The notes under the pieces are model-generated. The model saw only the letters and a list, made by a program, of their open reading frames with translations, had not been told where the DNA came from and ran no database searches. DNA of 64,000 nt. It comes from Patescibacteria group bacterium. GTDB lineage: Bacteria; Patescibacteriota; Patescibacteriia; 2-12-FULL-60-25. Below are positions 32,220 through 40,050 of this stretch, in pieces. The stretch's first letter is position 1. Each line of letters opens with the position of its first letter. The position numbers and the translations under genes were made by a program. The stretch spans positions 1-64,000 of the forward strand of contig JARGGJ010000002.1 in the NCBI GenBank assembly GCA_029210915.1, in the 5' to 3' direction.

Positions 32220-33767
32220 ATGAAATACACAATTAATACCGAAGAAATCGGCTCTTGCGCTTGTGATGTTCTGGTTGTTGGTGTTTGGAAAACTGATTCT
32301 ATAAACATCAATGTCCCGGCTTTGTCATCAACTTTAAACTCAGCAATAAAAGTAGAACTAAAACGCAGGAGCTTTACCGGTAAAGATGGTGAAATGAGCA
32401 TGATGCCCGTTTTGGGCGAGGGAAAAATTAAACATGTTTTATTTGCCGGAATGGGGGAGAAGAAAAAATTTCAAGACACGCACTTACGCTCCATGGCGGC
32501 GCGAATTGTAAAACAAGTTAACAGCATCAAAGCTAAAAACATTGTACTCGATCAAACCATCACGTCCGCCATCAAGAAAAGCATAGAAGGCGCACAATAC
32601 CTTGTCGAAGGATTCGAACTTGGTAGTTATGGGTTCACATCATTCCGCAAACAAACTCAAAAAAATGAAGAAAAGAAAAAGACACTCACCGAGGTCGCCA
32701 TTTCTTTGAAAGATGGAAAGCAAGCAAAAGAGTTGGAGCGGGGAATAGAGATTGGTCAAATTTACTCTAGCGGCACCATCCTCGCGCGCGATTTGGTAAA
32801 TACACCCGCCATGAGCATGCACCCGGGCGAGATGGTAAAAGTCGCTGAAAGTCTTTCGGGTCGTGGCACCGGCATAACTTGCAAAGTTCGCGGACGCGAA
32901 GAAATGGAAAAGCTTGGTATGCATGCATCGATTGCTGTTGCTATGGGCTCCATCCACGAACCAAAGTTCGTCCATTTGGTCTACAAGCCCAACAATCAAA
33001 GCCGAAAACATGGGACGAGCAACGAGCGACGAGCGACGATAAAAAAGGTTGTTTTGATTGGCAAGGCTGTGACTTTTGATGCGGGTGGGTTAAATCTCAA
33101 ACCCGAGAACGGCATGACAGATATGAAGATCGATATGGCTGGTTCCGCGTCGGTTCTCGGCGTCTTTAAAGCTCTTCCCGATCTTAAGCCAAACGTCGAA
33201 ATCCACGGCTTATTCATTGCTGTCGAAAACATGCCCGGAGGCCGTGCTTACCGCCCCGGTGACGTCATCTCTGCCATGGACGGCACAACCATTGAAGTCG
33301 AAAACACAGACGCCGAAGGCCGTATAACCCTCGCGGATGCTTTAGCTTTTGCCTCCCTCAAAATCAAACCCGATTACATGATAGACCTCGCAACTCTAAC
33401 CGGCGCAGTTATTATCGCCCTGGGCTCCGAAATCACCGGTATGTTGGGCACCAGTCCGGATATCAAAAAAGCACTCAACGTCGCCTCCAAGCAATCAGGT
33501 GAGCACGTTTGGGAGCTTCCCATGCATGCGCACTATCGCGAACTCATAAAATCCAAAATCGCAGACGTCCGCAACGTTGGCGGCCGCCCCGCCGGTGTAA
33601 TCACTGCAGCCCAATTCCTCGAAAAATTCATCCACGATATTCCTTGGGTCCACTTAGATATCGCCGGTCCATCATACGCCGAAAAAGAATTCAAACCCGA
33701 AACACCCATCGGCGGAACGGGCTGGGGAGTGAGGATGTTGCTAAATTACTTGCGAGATTTGAAATAA
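32220..33767 (+). CDS. pepA: Leucyl aminopeptidase (M17 family)
   Basis: A cytoplasmic two-metal aminopeptidase that removes N-terminal residues from peptides. The metal ligands and catalytic residues lie in GKAVTFDAGGLNLKP, DMAGSASVLG and NTDAEGRITLADALAF. At 515 residues the length is normal. The start at 32220 is set by the promoter; the ATG at 32169 would lie upstream of it. Before the VTFDAGG motif there is a short insert (SRKHGTSNERRATIK) encoded by GACGAGC word repeats at 33008-33038. Confidence 0.93.
   Translation: MKYTINTEEIGSCACDVLVVGVWKTDSININVPALSSTLNSAIKVELKRRSFTGKDGEMSMMPVLGEGKIKHVLFAGMGEKKKFQDTHLRSMAARIVKQVNSIKAKNIVLDQTITSAIKKSIEGAQYLVEGFELGSYGFTSFRKQTQKNEEKKKTLTEVAISLKDGKQAKELERGIEIGQIYSSGTILARDLVNTPAMSMHPGEMVKVAESLSGRGTGITCKVRGREEMEKLGMHASIAVAMGSIHEPKFVHLVYKPNNQSRKHGTSNERRATIKKVVLIGKAVTFDAGGLNLKPENGMTDMKIDMAGSASVLGVFKALPDLKPNVEIHGLFIAVENMPGGRAYRPGDVISAMDGTTIEVENTDAEGRITLADALAFASLKIKPDYMIDLATLTGAVIIALGSEITGMLGTSPDIKKALNVASKQSGEHVWELPMHAHYRELIKSKIADVRNVGGRPAGVITAAQFLEKFIHDIPWVHLDIAGPSYAEKEFKPETPIGGTGWGVRMLLNYLRDLK
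33005..33040. repeat. Short word repeat, GACGAGC type, inside pepA
   Basis: GGGACGAGCAACGAGCGACGAGCGACGA is read in frame just before a conserved strand. The words match those at 63730-63775. Confidence 0.75.
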
Positions 33768-33774
33768 CTTATTC

Positions 33775-33985
33775 CTTGGTCCTGGGTACATGGTCCTAAG
33801 TCCTGGCTCCGATCAACGCCATGACCATGTACTTAGGACGATGTACCAATATATTATTGATTATTGGAATCTGGTGATTGGTGATTTATTGGAGATTGGA
33901 GCTTGGTTATTGGTTATTACAAGTTTGGTGATTGGTGATTAATTGGATATTGGAATTTGGTTATTGGTGATTACTGATTTTTGTG
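33775..33985. repeat. Two word-repeat elements: GGACCATGTAC type, then GGTTATTG type
   Basis: 33775-33842 has GGTACATGGTCCTAAG with the complement ACCATGTACTTAGGACG. 33845-33980 has TTGGTGATTGGTGATT and GGAGCTTGGTTATTGG words. The last TTGGTG forms the -35 box of the next gene. Confidence 0.88.
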
Positions 33986-33992
33986 CTATACT
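33964..33992 (+). promoter_or_regulatory. Promoter of the glutaredoxin gene with its -35 in a word repeat
   Basis: TTGGTG, 17 bp, TATACT; the ATG lies 17 nt after the -10 box, without a Shine-Dalgarno. Confidence 0.7.
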
Positions 33993-34009
33993 TAGTACTG
34001 TTGATAAGT

Positions 34010-34267
34010 ATGCACATAACCATCTATACAACGCCAACCTGCCCTTACTGCAAATTGGCTAAAGATTATTTTAAAGACAAGGGTATAACTTTCTCGGAAA
34101 TAGATGTAGCCGCAGATCCGGCCGCCGCTAATGAGATGGTAAAAAAGTCCGGTCAAATGGGCGTGCCAGTTATAGAACTCGGAGATGAAATAGTTGTAGG
34201 TTGGAATGAATCGGCTGTAGAAGAAGTTCTCAAAAAGTCACCTAAAAAAGAAAAGCAAAAAGCTTAA
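34010..34267 (+). CDS. Glutaredoxin-like thiol oxidoreductase
   Basis: A small cytoplasmic redox protein: ITIYTTPTCPYCKLAK gives the CPYC active site, and MGVPVIELGDEIVVGW has the cis-Pro and the glutathione or substrate groove of glutaredoxin/NrdH-type proteins. A Lys-rich tail follows. The start at 34010 begins directly with the first beta strand. It opens a redox cluster and may reduce the peroxiredoxins encoded nearby. Confidence 0.9.
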   Translation: MHITIYTTPTCPYCKLAKDYFKDKGITFSEIDVAADPAAANEMVKKSGQMGVPVIELGDEIVVGWNESAVEEVLKKSPKKEKQKA

Positions 34268-34269
34268 AA

Positions 34270-34352
34270 GACAAAGTCTTAACGTCATAACGTCCTAAAG
34301 TCATAACGTAACAATCCAAAACCCGTTAAGACGTTACGACGTTAAGACTTGT
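34270..34352. repeat. Word-repeat hairpin, AACGTCATAACGTC type
   Basis: Left CTTAACGTCATAACGTCC, right CGTTAAGACGTTACGACG. It begins just after the stop of the glutaredoxin gene. Confidence 0.9.
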
Positions 34353-34369
34353 CACTAATAATAAAAAAT

Positions 34370-34576
34370 ATGCCAACACCAAAAAAACGCAAGCCCGCTG
34401 CAAAACGCAAGGCCTGCAAGCCAAATAGCAAATGTTGTAACAACAACAGCGCTTTCGATGGATTCCTAGCCGATTTCGTAGCCAACAAAACAACAGTGCT
34501 TGTCCTTATGGCAGCAGTCTTGGGCATGGGCGCTATGTTCTCCATGATGCTTGGAGTCAGTGCAGCCAGCTTCTAA
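34370..34576 (+). CDS. Small membrane protein with a basic N terminus
   Basis: The 68 residues begin MPTPKKRKPAAKRKAC with a CC pair shortly after, then have one hydrophobic segment (VLVLMAAVLGMGAMFSMML). No family recognised. The position between a word repeat and a possible terminator, and the well-formed positive-inside pattern, support a real gene. It might be an inner-membrane micro-protein whose basic end binds nucleic acid or phospholipid. Confidence 0.55.
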   Translation: MPTPKKRKPAAKRKACKPNSKCCNNNSAFDGFLADFVANKTTVLVLMAAVLGMGAMFSMMLGVSAASF

Positions 34577-34767
34577 AGACGATTAAACTACAATCAAAAA
34601 AACGTCACGTATAACCTACGCGACGCTTTCTGTTTGTTGCGGGTTCATGAATTTTACAAAATTCTGCGTTGCTGTCTGTGTTTTTTCTCTACGTACATGA
34701 ACACGTTTCGTAAAACGCTTGATCGCGCCTTGATCTTAACTCACATTCATAAACCCTCCGCTCTAGA

Positions 34768-34800
34768 ATCTAGTACTTAGTACTTAGTACTTAGTACGAT
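34768..34800. repeat. Tandem word repeat, TAGTACT type
   Basis: Four to five CTTAGTA units run up to the 3' end of the ahpC gene. Confidence 0.8.
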
Positions 34801-35324
34801 CAATCCTTCCCCAAAGTCTCTTCACCCCTAGACCAGTTGGCAGGGCAACGTTCTCCGGTTTGTAACGCTTCTAGAACGCGCAACGTCTCATCTACGGAAC
34901 GACCTACTGATCCACCGCTTATTAAGATGTACCTAACAATGCCTTCCGGGTCTATTATAAACAAACCTCTGTTTGCTGTGCCGTTAGATTCTTCCAGAAC
35001 ATCATAATCTCTGGACACAGAATGATTTGTGTCCGCTAAAGATGGGTACATAACTTCTTGTAGATCTCTCTCAAACCATGCCTTGTGACTCCATTTTGAA
35101 TCTGTTGATGCGGCCAATACTTCGGCTCCCAAATCTTTAAATGCCTGTTCTTTTTGAGCAAAACTCCTAATCTCAGTTGGACATATAAAAGTAAAGTCCT
35201 CGGGATAAAAGAAGAAAACTAACCACTTACCTTTATAATCAGCCAAGCTGATATTTTTAAACTCTCCATTTTGATATGCTGCGACGCCTTCAAAATTTGG
35301 CGCCGGTTGATTCATTTTGATCAT
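34800..35324 (-). CDS. ahpC: Peroxiredoxin, AhpC/Prx1 type
   Basis: A two-Cys peroxiredoxin that reduces hydrogen peroxide and organic peroxides. The peroxidatic Cys is in DFTFICPTE and the resolving Cys in GERCPANW near the C terminus. KWSHKAWFERDL and GLFIIDPEGIVRY fit the family. The start at 35324 (MIKMNQPAP) is used; a TTG lies three codons earlier. It is in the same cluster and direction as superoxide dismutase, Bcp and a Fur-type regulator. Confidence 0.92.
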   Translation of the reverse strand: MIKMNQPAPNFEGVAAYQNGEFKNISLADYKGKWLVFFFYPEDFTFICPTEIRSFAQKEQAFKDLGAEVLAASTDSKWSHKAWFERDLQEVMYPSLADTNHSVSRDYDVLEESNGTANRGLFIIDPEGIVRYILISGGSVGRSVDETLRVLEALQTGERCPANWSRGEETLGKD

Positions 35325-35374
35325 ATATTTCAAAAATTATTTATATTATTAATATGTATTAATTTTTTAGTCTA

Positions 35375-35446
35375 TAAAGTCTTTCAAGCTTAAGTCCATC
35401 AAGTGGGTGTAAAAGCTTGACGGACTTGATAGACTTTTAGCTTTTT
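35375..35446. repeat. Word-repeat hairpin, AAGTC(C/T)ATCAAG type
   Basis: Left AAGTCCATCAAG, right CTTGACGGACTTGATAGACTT. The relatives at 36590-36672 and 48725-48815 share GACTTGATAGACTT. Confidence 0.88.
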
Positions 35447-36033
35447 ACTGATGTAAATCTTTGATTTACATTTTCCCAATTCACATGCTTAAAGAATTCC
35501 TCGATGTAGGCTTTGCGATCAGATCCAAAATCGATAAAGTAAGCATGCTCATAAACATCCAGCACAAGTAGGGGAATCGCGCCCCAAACTCCACCATGGT
35601 TATGCGCGTCGCCGGTGTAAATACGGAGAGCTTTATCGTGCGTATCCCAAGCCAATACAACCCAACCGCGAGCCGCCATACCACAGGCTGTAAAATTTTC
35701 GACAAACTTATCAAAACTTCCAAAACTATTGTTTAATACTTCCGCGATCTCACCTTGAGGGTTTCCATCTCCACCCATATTCTCAAAATACCACTCATGC
35801 AGGTAGGTTCCATTAACCGCAAAAGTCTCCCCATCTTTCAAACCTCTTAAATCCGAATAAGTCTGATTGGCTTTACCAAAACCATCCGAATTAAATTCCG
35901 CCAGTTTCTCCTGAATCTCATCCTTTTTCTTCACATAACCCGCATACAATTTATCATGATGAATCTCGAGTGTTTTATCACTTATAGATCCCTGAGCGCC
36001 CGGGAAAGGCATTTTTCTAATTTCTGTAGACAT
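35437..36033 (-). CDS. Superoxide dismutase (Fe/Mn family), variant active site
   Basis: It would convert superoxide to hydrogen peroxide and oxygen. The metal ligands can be placed at EIHHDK, YLHEWYFENMGG and DVYEHAYFIDFG. Compared with E. coli SodA and SodB, the usual HH after HHxK is LY, NHxFFW is replaced by TYLHEWYF and DVWEHAY by DVYEHAY. This looks like a divergent subgroup and not a broken gene. The metal is unclear. Stop and start distances to the neighbours are filled by word repeats. Confidence 0.88.
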   Translation of the reverse strand: MSTEIRKMPFPGAQGSISDKTLEIHHDKLYAGYVKKKDEIQEKLAEFNSDGFGKANQTYSDLRGLKDGETFAVNGTYLHEWYFENMGGDGNPQGEIAEVLNNSFGSFDKFVENFTACGMAARGWVVLAWDTHDKALRIYTGDAHNHGGVWGAIPLLVLDVYEHAYFIDFGSDRKAYIEEFFKHVNWENVNQRFTSVKS

Positions 36034-36039
36034 AATTTT

Positions 36040-36122
36040 TTTATAAGTATCTTGTATTTAGTATCTTGTATCTTGCAGTGATTGGGGCAACTGCTAAATA
36101 CGAGATACTAGTTGCTAGATAC
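36040..36122. repeat. Word-repeat hairpin, GTATCTTGTATT type
   Basis: Left AAGTATCTTGTATTTAG, right GCTAAATACGAGATACTAG, overlapping the 3' end of the bcp gene. Same vocabulary as 6545-6655. Confidence 0.88.
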
Positions 36123-36575
36123 TTTCTTAGTTAGCGCCTTAAGTATTTCTATTTCCTTCGGCATTCCATGCTTGTAAAATACGATATTTCCATCTTTATC
36201 GATTGCAACCACGGTTCGTTTTATTACTTGAGCGGAAAATAATTTTTTGATCGCTCCATATTTTTTGCTGATTTTTTTATCCGTATCAACCAGAAGGGGA
36301 AAGGGAAATTGGTGTTTTTCGATAAACTTGGCATGACTTTTTGCGTCTGCGTGGTTTACTCCGTACACAGCGGCCTTTACCTCTTCAAACTTAGGCCAAT
36401 TGTCACGTATGTTGCAAAGTTGGATAGTGCAACCCGGCGTCATATCGCCCGGATAAAAAATCAAAACGACAGGTTTTTTATCTTTAAAATCCTTTAAAGA
36501 CACTTCTTTGCCTTTTTGTGTTTTGAGTGTGAAAGCCGGTGCTTTATCACCAACTTTTAAGATTGTATCTGGCAT
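36108..36575 (-). CDS. bcp: Peroxiredoxin, Bcp/PrxQ type
   Basis: A thiol peroxidase of 155 residues. FYPGDMTPGCTIQLCNIRD holds the peroxidatic Cys and, four to five residues later, the resolving Cys of the Bcp type. KAPAFTLKTQKGKEVSL and AVYGVNHADAKSHAKFIEKH support the call. The glutaredoxin in the cluster, or a thioredoxin elsewhere, would reduce it. The last codons are encoded within the adjoining word repeat. Confidence 0.9.
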   Translation of the reverse strand: MPDTILKVGDKAPAFTLKTQKGKEVSLKDFKDKKPVVLIFYPGDMTPGCTIQLCNIRDNWPKFEEVKAAVYGVNHADAKSHAKFIEKHQFPFPLLVDTDKKISKKYGAIKKLFSAQVIKRTVVAIDKDGNIVFYKHGMPKEIEILKALTKKVSSN

Positions 36576-36589
36576 AAATTTATGGCTGA

Positions 36590-36672
36590 AAGTCTATCAA
36601 GTCCCTCAAGTTGAATTGTGCAGTCTTGATGAACTTTACGGACTTTAAGCTTGATGAACTCTATGGTTAAGT
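36590..36672. repeat. Word-repeat hairpin, AAGTCTATCAAG type
   Basis: Left GCTGAAAGTCTATCAAG, right GACTTTAAGCTTGATGAACT. The 17-mer GCTGAAAGTCTATCAAG recurs at 48729. Confidence 0.88.
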
Positions 36673-36677
36673 TATTA

Positions 36678-37055
36678 TTAAATATTTTTTGTTGCGCAAT
36701 CATTACAAATTCCTTTTGCGATAAAACTGCATTCATTCGCGCGACCCGGCCATTCTCCTGTAATTTGCACATCCATTACATCCTTCATGGATAAACACCG
36801 CGTACAATAAAAATGCGCATGGCAACCGGTAGTTGCGTCAAATCTTGCCGGGCCATCATCAACTCTTATTTCGTGGGCTAATCCATCATCAACCAGTTTG
36901 GCCAGATGCCTGTAAACGGTAGAACGACCTATACCCGGGATTTTATTGCTCATTTCCAAAAAACACTCCTGCGCCGATGGGTGGTCGTATCTTTCTCGGA
37001 GCATATCCAAAAGAATATGCATGCGATCAGAATCGCGTACTCGGGTTGTTATCAT
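36678..37055 (-). CDS. Fur-family transcription regulator (Fur/PerR-like)
   Basis: A metal- or peroxide-sensing repressor of 125 residues. The winged helix has GIGRSTVYRHLAKLVDDGLA, the linker VDDGPARFDATTGCHAHFYC holds the hinge, and the CxxC pairs CTRC and CNDC form the structural zinc site. An operator-like palindrome lies directly before the gene, so it probably represses itself. The neighbours (AhpC, Sod, Bcp) point to a PerR-like role, but the regulatory metal site cannot be assigned with certainty. Confidence 0.88.
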   Translation of the reverse strand: MITTRVRDSDRMHILLDMLRERYDHPSAQECFLEMSNKIPGIGRSTVYRHLAKLVDDGLAHEIRVDDGPARFDATTGCHAHFYCTRCLSMKDVMDVQITGEWPGRANECSFIAKGICNDCATKNI

Positions 37056-37058
37056 AAA

Positions 37059-37073
37059 TGAGAATAATTCTCA
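37059..37073. promoter_or_regulatory. Fur/PerR-type operator
   Basis: TGAGAATAATTCTCA is a perfect 7-1-7 inverted repeat, the spacing of Fur and Per boxes. It lies between the predicted start of transcription and the ATG of the regulator, so binding would block transcription. Confidence 0.8.
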
Positions 37074-37077
37074 CTTA

Positions 37078-37106
37078 ACAATATATGATAATCGAGTTAT
37101 GGTCAA
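37078..37106 (-). promoter_or_regulatory. Promoter of the Fur-family gene
   Basis: Minus strand: TTGACC, 17 bp, TATTGT. Confidence 0.75.
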
Positions 37107-37163
37107 TATCACATGTGGATAAGCATAGACACAAGCCGAGCGCTCTTGTATCATTAGCTATAA

Positions 37164-37355
37164 ATGCAAGAAAATCCGGAATTAATACGTACAAGCAAAG
37201 TACAGCTGGCAAAACACCATACTAAACAAAGTATTTTATTTATATGGCAAAATCCGGCTTGCTCCATACCATGCGCAACCGGATGTTGCTCTGTGGTATT
37301 TGTTTTGGGAATTGGTGTTTTCTTTGCGATTATTTATTTTTTAACACAATATTGA
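37164..37355 (+). CDS. Small membrane protein with a cysteine cluster
   Basis: The 63 residues end in a single helix (VVFVLGIGVFFAIIYFL) preceded by NPACSIPCATGCC. No family recognised. The reading is supported by the strong hydrophobic segment and by a TATCAT box 9 nt before the ATG. The cysteines may bind metal or form disulfides, given the redox cluster next to it. It could still be a chance frame. Confidence 0.45.
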   Translation: MQENPELIRTSKVQLAKHHTKQSILFIWQNPACSIPCATGCCSVVFVLGIGVFFAIIYFLTQY

Positions 37356-37390
37356 CTTTTTGCTTTCGGTAGAGCAAGATTTCTTAAATT

Positions 37391-38353
37391 ATGAAGCGCA
37401 CAATTGGAATAGTAGGTTTTTTTGCTCTCCTTGTTGTTTTGGGGGCAGGTTGCCTTTGGTTTAATAAAGACAGCAAAATATTACCGGCTGGCCCAAGGCC
37501 GGCTGATTTAAATAATATATCACCCGAAGAAGCATCCAAGCGCATAAACTTTGTACCCGGAAGCCAAATCGAAATTCGCCAAACCTATTTGGGCGTTGGC
37601 GCTCAAGGGGCGGAAAAACTTTCCGAGGGCGACAAATCCGGTGTGCGCATTATTACAATCGATCGTTTCGCGCCAATGAACATTGCTAATCTCAGGTGGC
37701 AACTATCGCAAGATATGGAGACAGGGGAGTCAATCACCGCGCGAGCGGATTACGACGAAGCTGTAAAAAACCTGGAAGAAGGCGAGCAAGCACCCGGTGA
37801 ACCGGAGATAATAAAAGAAAGGCAAACCGTCATTGGCACTTTAACTGATATCAATCTAAAGAACACTCATAAGATTTTTCTGCCCGCATACTGGCCAACC
37901 GGCGAAAGCACCATAGCCGATCTAAGTGCTATTTGGGTATCAACAGACGTATTCGAAGAATTAAAAGGTACAAAAAACTCCACAATTTATTTTGGTATTC
38001 TCGATAGCGCGCTGTTTGGCGCATTATCCATCGCCAAAGAATTCTCGGGCGCTATCGACGCACTAAGATCCGATAAAGCCTCAATCTCCAATAAGGTAGA
38101 TGTGGATTTGGTTAAAGCGGATGAACCATCCGAATGGGAATTGATGGTAAATGGCAAAAAAGTCATGGTGCAGGTAATAAAAGCGCGCAATTGGTTTGGC
38201 GAGATCGTGGTACTCGATAATCCGCAAAACCCGCTTATCCTCAAAATGACCTTCAGCCCCGAAGGCGCAACCGAACTCGAAAAATCAAATGGCGCAGCCT
38301 TCTTGAAAACTCTATTGGGTTACGAAGTGACACAATTAAACGGGGTACAATAA
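37391..38353 (+). CDS. Lipoprotein of unknown function
   Basis: The signal peptide ends in a lipobox (VVLGAGC), so the mature 300-residue protein would be anchored at the outer face of the membrane. The rest is soluble (EIRQTYLGVGAQGAEKLSEG, WPTGESTIADLSAIWVS, NPLILKMTFSPEGATELE) and I recognise no domain. A promoter TTGACT-17-CAAGAT lies just upstream (about 37350-37380). The gene ends next to a word repeat and is convergent with the 38458 gene. Confidence 0.8.
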   Translation: MKRTIGIVGFFALLVVLGAGCLWFNKDSKILPAGPRPADLNNISPEEASKRINFVPGSQIEIRQTYLGVGAQGAEKLSEGDKSGVRIITIDRFAPMNIANLRWQLSQDMETGESITARADYDEAVKNLEEGEQAPGEPEIIKERQTVIGTLTDINLKNTHKIFLPAYWPTGESTIADLSAIWVSTDVFEELKGTKNSTIYFGILDSALFGALSIAKEFSGAIDALRSDKASISNKVDVDLVKADEPSEWELMVNGKKVMVQVIKARNWFGEIVVLDNPQNPLILKMTFSPEGATELEKSNGAAFLKTLLGYEVTQLNGVQ

Positions 38354-38460
38354 TTACGTTTATAACGTTCATAACGTTTTTAACGAGTTGAGATGTAAAA
38401 AAAGTAGCACCCAAAAAGTGCTGCTTAACTCGTTACGTTATAAACGTTACGAACGAATCA
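38353..38460. repeat. Word-repeat hairpin, GTTCATAACG type, with an inner terminator-like stem
   Basis: Left ACGTTTATAACGTTCATAACG, right ACTCGTTACG and TTATAAACGTTACGAACG. The loop holds AGTAGCACCC/AAAGTGCTGCTT. It lies between two converging genes. Confidence 0.88.
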
Positions 38461-39075
38461 AATTTTGTTAAAAGCCTTAAAGTACATCGTGGTTCTTATC
38501 TTCCTCAGTTTCTCATAAACATCCTGAGCAATTCGGCTATAGGGAGTTTGTCTTAGGTTATTACCCATCTCTCGTAGAAGTTCTTCGATAAATAACATTT
38601 CCTCATCGTCCATAACTTCATTTTTTGTGGACATTAATAATAATATTCTGCGCCAACCCGCCATTAAATACTCCTCATTTTCCGCATCATCCCCAGCTTC
38701 CATTTTTCTCATATACTCCCAATGCAAATTCCTTATTCTGCCATGTACAAGCTCTTTTATGTCGTCATGAGTCAACTCAGGTTTAAGATAACCGTTCGTA
38801 ACCGCAACTTGGATTAAAGCCCTAAGCTTTTTGCGCTTCTCGGGGGATTCGGCTTTATCCAAGTCATCCATTAAGGCATTCTCGATTTTCTTTGTATTCA
38901 GTTCGCCAACACTATCAATAAAATACTCTCTTCCGGTATCTATAAAATACCGCTCAACATCAAAAATTGTCGGCATCACTTCCGCTGATGTTTTTGGCTT
39001 TTCACGGACTTTGGTTATTTCGGGTTCATCAAAATCCGGTAATATTGGTATTACAAAAGGATTCCCCTCTATCAT
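38458..39075 (-). CDS. Unknown acidic helical protein co-transcribed with era
   Basis: The 205 residues have no signal or membrane helix. They are helical with many charged residues (KKIENALMDDLDKAESPEKR, ELVHGRIRNLHWEYMRKMEA, FIEELLREMGNNLRQTPYSR). No family recognised. The ATG overlaps the era stop by 4 nt (ATGA), so the two proteins are made from one mRNA and may act together, for example in ribosome maturation. Confidence 0.7.
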   Translation of the reverse strand: MIEGNPFVIPILPDFDEPEITKVREKPKTSAEVMPTIFDVERYFIDTGREYFIDSVGELNTKKIENALMDDLDKAESPEKRKKLRALIQVAVTNGYLKPELTHDDIKELVHGRIRNLHWEYMRKMEAGDDAENEEYLMAGWRRILLLMSTKNEVMDDEEMLFIEELLREMGNNLRQTPYSRIAQDVYEKLRKIRTTMYFKAFNKI

Positions 39076-39932
39076 ATTGCACTAAACTTGTCTTGCCACT
39101 TGGCATCCACCTTTACCTCTAAATCCAAATGCACAGGCGTATCCAATGCGGCTTGTAACTCTTTGCGGGCTCTACTGCCGATTTCTTTTATCATCTTAGC
39201 CCCTGACCCGATTATCATCCTCTTGTACCTATCATTGGTTGTCCAAATAGTTGCGTCAATAAATCTGCCACCGTTAGATCTAAACTTAACATCATTAACC
39301 GTCACTTTCACTGTGTAGGGGAGCTCTTGCTCTAGCGCCATAAAAACTTTCTCACGAATCGTTTCTTCCATCCACTGCTGATGACCCATATCCGTAATTT
39401 GCTTGTCAGGATAATAACCAGGTCCCTCGGGCAAAACTTCAAAAAGTGCATTCACCAAAGATTTTAAATGCGTAGTCTTTGTTGCCGATACTTTTATCGT
39501 CTCCACTTGCTGTACATCCAACTCCTCAAAATGCGGAGTCGCAAACCTCTTTTTGGGCTCAACATCAATTTTATTGATTACTAAAATAACCGGTTGCTTA
39601 ACGCGCTTTAGCAAAGTTTGGATGCTAATTTCCTCAGCTCCCGGCTCACGAGTAGGGTCTACTACGTAAACAACAGCATCTATTCCCTCTAAACTCTTGC
39701 GCACGGAAGTGTTTAACTTTTTCGACAGCACATCTTTTTTACCAAGAAAGATTCCGGGCGTATCAACAAAAACAATCTGCCCGCGCTCATCGTGCAAAAT
39801 CCCGCGGATAGGCATCCTGGTTGTTTGCGCCTTAGGCGTCACGATTGCGACTTTACTGCCAACAAGCGCATTTAAAAGCGTGGATTTCCCCACGTTCGAG
39901 CGCCCAACCAACACAACAAATCCTGATTTCAT
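39072..39932 (-). CDS. era: GTPase Era
   Basis: A GTP-binding factor for 30S ribosome maturation. G1 is GRSNVGKST, G2 around TTRMPIRG, G3 DTPG, G4 NKID and G5 VSATK. The C-terminal KH domain has MIIGSGAKMIKEIGSRARKEL, which in family members binds the 3' end of 16S rRNA. Its 286 residues are slightly fewer than in E. coli Era. It is followed by an unknown gene with a 4-nt overlap. Confidence 0.95.
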   Translation of the reverse strand: MKSGFVVLVGRSNVGKSTLLNALVGSKVAIVTPKAQTTRMPIRGILHDERGQIVFVDTPGIFLGKKDVLSKKLNTSVRKSLEGIDAVVYVVDPTREPGAEEISIQTLLKRVKQPVILVINKIDVEPKKRFATPHFEELDVQQVETIKVSATKTTHLKSLVNALFEVLPEGPGYYPDKQITDMGHQQWMEETIREKVFMALEQELPYTVKVTVNDVKFRSNGGRFIDATIWTTNDRYKRMIIGSGAKMIKEIGSRARKELQAALDTPVHLDLEVKVDAKWQDKFSAI

Positions 39933-40034
39933 ATCAACTATAATACCAAGTCTAACGACAAACGTCGAACATCCTCTAAGCTATCGATCGGTTTTTGTCA
40001 TATGTATACGTTTTTTAGCGTTAGGAGGGTGTGA

Positions 40035-40040
40035 TATAAT
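40035..40040 (+). promoter_or_regulatory. -10 box close to a start codon
   Basis: TATAAT ends 10 nt before the ATG at 40051. The AGGAGGG at 40023 lies upstream of this box, so it cannot be a ribosome site on the resulting mRNA. Confidence 0.65.
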
Positions 40041-40050
40041 CAAATTAGTT

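Noticed and set aside
40023-40029. AGGAGGG as Shine-Dalgarno of the gene at 40051
   Set aside because: It is more than 20 nt from the ATG and lies upstream of the TATAAT box, so it would not be in the mRNA.
39697-40050. N-terminal extension of the gene at 40051
   Set aside because: It runs antisense to era and lies upstream of the TATAAT box; the membrane helix begins at 40051.
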